Part shown: in pieces, positions 59,741 through 64,000 of the stretch | How the letters are laid out: each line of letters starts with the position of its first letter | Numbering within the stretch: position 1 is the first letter of the stretch | NCBI GenBank assembly: GCA_028023455.1 | Contig: JAQFVV010006313.1 | Coordinates: forward strand, 2,831,147 to 2,895,146 | Direction of reading: 5' to 3' | Source: Epiperipatus broadwayi | Lineage: Eukaryota; Onychophora; Udeonychophora; Euonychophora; Peripatidae | Length of the DNA stretch: 64,000 bases | The notes under the pieces: generated by a model | Database searches by the model: none | Seen by the model: the letters and a program-made list of their open reading frames with translations, nothing else | What the model was told of the DNA's origin: nothing | Translations under genes and position numbers: made by a program

Positions 59741-62700
59741 ATTAAATAATGCAGAAAGGAGTTTGCTATTAACTGAAAGGAAACCCTTTGATTCCTCTTG
59801 GAGGCCTTAAAGGAACCGAGCAGGGCAAATTCCTAATGTCCACTCCATACGTTCTTGTTGTTGCAGCTGTCATTACTATGTGATTATTCATATAGTATAC
59901 AAACATGGATGGGCTGCTCAGCAACATGCATTAGCCAGCGTGGTGAGTTTATTGGCTTTTTACCTCTGAGTTTAAGATCAAGAAACACCATGGTCTTTCT
60001 TCTCAGTGCCTGATAAGGCAGAATGAATGTTTGTGTAAATGATAAATATTTTTCCAATACATATATACAATTATGACAAGACAAAAATAAAGCATGGCCC
60101 TTATTCCCAGGAGGCTGTAAAGTCACCAACCAAGGCAACAGAGGGTGCTAAGAATCCCCTGATTGCGGACCCAGGCTGCCATTTGATGACAACTTTTTAT
60201 TTAGGTACTTTCAACTGCAGATTATTTTCAAGTGAAGGAAGATTGCAAGAATTAGAAGAAGAACCATCTTATATTAAATGGGACATTATTGGACTTTGTG
60301 AAGTTAAAAGAAAAGGAGAAGAAACAATTGATTTAAAAAGTGGACATATACTCTATTATAAAGACACACATATTGGAAATACAAGTGGAGTAGGATTCAT
60401 TATAAATAAAAAGTGGAAGAACAATATTGTGGAGATTGATGGTGTATCAGACAGAGTGGCAAGATTAGTTATACAACTTAATAGCAGATACCAAATGCAG
60501 ATAATTCAGGTTTATGCCCCAACAAGTTCTCATAGTGATGAAGTAGTAGAAGATTTTTATATGGATGTACAAAAGACTTTTGATCAGAGTAAACAACATT
60601 TTAAAATTGTTATAGGAGATTTTAATGCTAGAATTGGTAGACAAATGAAAGATGAAATTGCTGTAGGTAATTTTGGTTATGGTAATAGAAATGAGAGAGG
60701 ACAGAGACTTGTGGAGTTTGCAGAAAAAGAAAAACTTTACATTATGAATTCATTTTTTGAGAAAAATGTTAAAAGGAATGGACATGGAAGCATCCAAATG
60801 AAGGTACAGCAGAATTGGATTATATTTTGACTAACAGAAAATACATATTTCAAGATTGTAATGTTCTTAATAAATTTAACACAGGAAGTGATCATCAATT
60901 AGTAAGGTGTAAGTTACATGTTAATGTAAAACTAGAGAGACAAAAATTATTAAGAAAAACAATATTTACAGTTGATATTCCTAATCTTCAGAAACATTCT
61001 AATGAGTTTAAATTAGAACTTACAAATAGGTTTCAAGTGTTAGGAGATTTTGAACATGATTCAGATTTGAATGAAATTAATATGAAAATAACTGATACAC
61101 TTTTAAAAACTGCAACAAACATAGTTGGTAGAAAAAAGCAGCAATTGACTAATAAAATTTCTACTGAGACTAGAGAATTTATGAAGAAAAGAAGGAATAT
61201 GAAGATATACAAAAATGATGTATTAAAAAGAATTGAATATCTCGAAATGTGTAAAATGGTATGGAAAAGAGTTGAAAATGATATAAGAAAGTATAAACTG
61301 TGAAATAGCAAAGAAAGCTGTAGAAGAAAATAAAAGTCTCAAAAATGTTAAACAACATTTTGGTATTGGTAGGAAATTTATATCTGCAATAAGAAAAAAA
61401 GATGGAATTATTACTAAAAAGAGAGATGACATCATGAAATTGGTAGAAGATTTTTATCAAAAATTATATAGTAATAAAGAACAAGTACTTCCTATATCTA
61501 TTAAATCTTCCGAATTGCCCAGAATTTTAAATGAAGAAGTGAGACATGCAATTAAGTGCATGAAGAAAGGAAAGGCTCCAGGAAATGATGGAATTATAAT
61601 TGATATATTAAAAGAAGCAGGTGAAGAAATAGAAACAATTTTAGCAAAGTTATATATCAAATGTCTAAATGATAAAGATGTACCGGAAGATTGGAAGAAT
61701 GCAGTAATAATATTAATATTTAAAAAAGGAGATAAAGAAGATATTAGAAATTACAGACCTACCAGCCTTTTATCAGTTTTATATAAATTTTTTACCAAGA
61801 TAATTACAACTTGTCTACAGAGAACTTTGGATTTCCACCAACCAAAAGAACAAGTTGGATTTAAAAGTGGTTTTAGTACAAAAGATCATATCCAGGTATT
61901 GAGAGAAGTCATAGAAAGGACAAACGAATATGAGTTGTCATTATGTTTTGGATTTATAGATTAGGAAAAGGCATTCGATTCTATACACATTTCATCAGTG
62001 ATTAAAGCATTGGATCATCAAGGTATAGATTCAGGATATTGTCATATTTTAAAGAATATTTATAAAAATGCAACAGCAACAATTAGATTACATAATGATA
62101 CTTGAAAAATCAACATTGAGAAAAGTGTAAGACAAGGTGACTCCATATCTCCAAAACTCTTTACAGCAGTGCTGCAAGAATTATTTTGTGGATTAAAGTG
62201 GGAAACTAAAGGAGTGAAAGTAAATGGAGAGTATTTAAGTCATTTAGATTTCGCAGATGATGTAGTTGTTTTTGCAAATAATGCTTCAGAGCTGCAGGAG
62301 TTAGCAGATGAAAGTATAAAAGTAGGACTAAAGATAAATGTTAAAAAGACTAAAGTAATGTTTAATCAATTTGCTCAAAATATGAAAATAAAGATTGATT
62401 ATGAAGAATTAGAAGAAGTTAACAGTTACAAATACCTTGGTCAGATTATTAATACAGATGGAAACATAATGGAGGAAATTAATCGTAGAATTAAACTTGG
62501 TTGGAGTGCTTTTGGTAGAAATAACTTGAAACTAAAAGGAAATATGCCTATGTGTTTGAAAAGGATGGTTTTTAACAAATGTGTTTCACCAGTTCTTACA
62601 TTTGGATATGAGACTTGGACACTTAATACAGAGACTTCAGACCACTCAAAGGAGTATGGAGAGATGTATGTTGGGAGTAACAAGAAGAGATCAAAAACGC

Positions 62701-63015
62701 AATGTATGGGTAAGATAACAAACAGGTGTTACTGACCTTATTGAAAAAAATAAAAGATTGAAATGGAGTTGTGCTGGACATATTGCTAGAAGAGATGATA
62801 ATAGATGGACAATTGAAATTTTAAACTGGATTCCAAGAGATTGTAAAAGACTCAGAAAGAGACCACATGTGAGATGGATGGATGAAATAAGAAAATGTGC
62901 AGGGGTGTTGTGGAGAAGAGAAGCTAAAGATCGGAGAAGATGGATTAAACTTGGAGAGACCTTCATCCTGCAGTGGATTGATAATGGTTGATGATGATGA
63001 TGATTAAATAATGCA
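59741..63015 (+). mobile_element. RTE-clade non-LTR retrotransposon, copy C with TSD
   Basis: Element body 59751-63002 (~3.25 kb), starting GCAGAAAGG and ending in GATGATGATGAT. It is flanked by an exact direct repeat ATTAAATAATGCA (59741-59753 and 63003-63015; the terminal GCA may belong to the element). This fixes the ends of the family. Confidence 0.88.
60080..62991 (+). pseudogene. RTE endonuclease-RT, copy C, multiply broken
   Basis: Same domains as copy A but with many lesions: a ~17-bp deletion near 60140 (in the region before GTFNCR), -1 near 60777, +1 near 61296, TAT to TAG at ~61963 just before the DYEKAFD motif, TGG to TGA at ~62103, a 12-bp in-frame deletion near 62298, and an 11-bp deletion near 62628. 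[28 protein letters not shown] and FADD are still readable. It has decayed more than copies A and B, hence is probably older. Confidence 0.85.
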
Positions 63016-64000
63016 ATACTTAAAATCCTGCCTATGTGTGATCTTTTAATAATGTATAACACTAAAACTTACCACATGGTCACAAAGTGTCAATGAAGTC
63101 ATCAAATCATTGATAATCAGGTACTCTGTACACTGATGTTATAAAAAAATATGAGATGGGGTTAAATATAATACCCTGCTATAATCACCCCATATGTTGA
63201 ACCTACAATCCTTGGCTCCTATCACTATGAAACTATTCGGAGGATTGCAGACAAATTTAATGGTTAAATAATCGTGTTTTCCACAAAAAAAATTTGCCTT
63301 TGTCCATAGGTATTCATTAAAATACTGCTCATCAATAGCATATATATTCTCTCAGTCTGGATCTAAAGCTATACCATGAAATGGATTACCATTCTAATTA
63401 GGTATGATTGGAATATTCATCTTAGTTTATATTTTGACATTATATTCTTTGGGACTTTGTTCTGTTATAATATAAATCTTTAGGGTTATAAAATGGGTGT
63501 AAATTCTAAACAGCATACTCACTTCTTCTTTTTCATATAAATTTATAAAACACACCTCTGGTATTTGGGTAACATACTTTGTTTTGACATAATTTTCATA
63601 GGTACATGTCTTACAGATTGCCAATGATTTCTTAATATTTACTTTTGGCTATTGCTTGTCGCAAGCTGATTCTCGTGAGTGGTAATTATAATAGGGTTTC
63701 ATATCTGAAACACAATCTCAGTCACAATAATGGTGTTTGTAGATCTCAAAACAACCATTTATTGATTGCATTAAATAATTCTCATCCTCCATCAAAAACA
63801 AGAATTCATGGCAATTTACTCTTTTGGTACCACGTCTTATTTAAGAGTTCATAAATAATTTTATATCAGTTGTCTCATTACTGAAGGTTGAGTACTTTAA
63901 TTTTCTGGCTATTTTATTGCATACCTTATTCTGACAGTTACTTACATCTTGCAGACAATGAAGGCTACAACCTATTTTACATGACTCATTAAACTTTCTA
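63016..64000. other. AT-rich intergenic DNA, nothing recognised
   Basis: Short frames occur on both strands (63427-63624 minus, 63645-63854 plus), without domain features or family resemblance. Confidence 0.4.

Overview
ORGANISM. This is eukaryotic, very AT-rich, non-coding DNA from an animal. It holds non-LTR retrotransposons of RTE, Jockey/CR1-like and 'tick-transposon'-like types, Penelope-like elements (PLEs) with a GIY-YIG endonuclease, tRNA-derived SINEs, long (AT)n, (ATT)n and (GATA)n microsatellites, and an interstitial CCCTAA-type tract. The CCCTAA tract argues against an insect (TTAGG telomeres). A mollusc or other lophotrochozoan, or a cnidarian, would fit, but the sequence does not settle it. 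I find no host protein-coding gene I can defend and no functional tRNA or rRNA gene.

LAYOUT. 0.5-1.4 kb: two facing copies of a dispersed repeat carrying a hammerhead-ribozyme (HHR) motif and a tRNA-like module, one interrupted by a tRNA-Gly-like SINE. 3.0 kb: another HHR copy. 3.2-4.3 kb: LINE 3' remnant. 5.44-8.73 kb: RTE copy A, one stop codon short of intact. 9.0-9.4 kb: (GATA)n. 10.05-11.06 kb: decayed HHR copy and a long inverted repeat. 14.06-14.22 kb: best dispersed HHR copy. 18.06-19.06 kb: two palindromic repeats. 19.8-21.5 kb: Jockey/CR1-like LINE remnant. 22.8-24.96 kb: old PLE. 25.3-27.6 kb: foldback elements. 27.6-33.4 kb: no recognisable gene. 33.5 kb: telomere-like tract. 34.77-38.07 kb: RTE copy B (minus strand). 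38.3-41.7 kb: microsatellites. 42.4-43.4 kb: second decayed PLE. 44.6-49.0 kb: a ~4.4 kb palindromic satellite of ~425-bp monomers. 52.6-56.1 kb: two young PLE copies head to head. 59.75-63.0 kb: RTE copy C, decayed, with target-site duplication.

MAIN POINT. The satellite monomers each contain a complete, identical type I hammerhead ribozyme motif: core CUGAAGA...GAAA, a stem II, a GUC cleavage triplet, a two-part stem I and a palindromic CCGG stem III typical of hammerheads that act as dimers. There are ten copies, five per strand, pointing outward from the palindrome centre. A separate, dispersed HHR family (core CUGAUGA...GAAA) occurs at least five times, and the young PLE has a third hammerhead-like fold in its 3' UTR in which C3 and G8 are replaced by U and A, so that the pair is kept. 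Both repeat families also show tRNA-like A and B boxes on the ribozyme strand. This looks like a small ecosystem of retrozyme-like elements sharing a genome with the PLE machinery that could mobilise them. The ribozyme folds were worked out by hand from base pairing; activity and mobilisation are inference.
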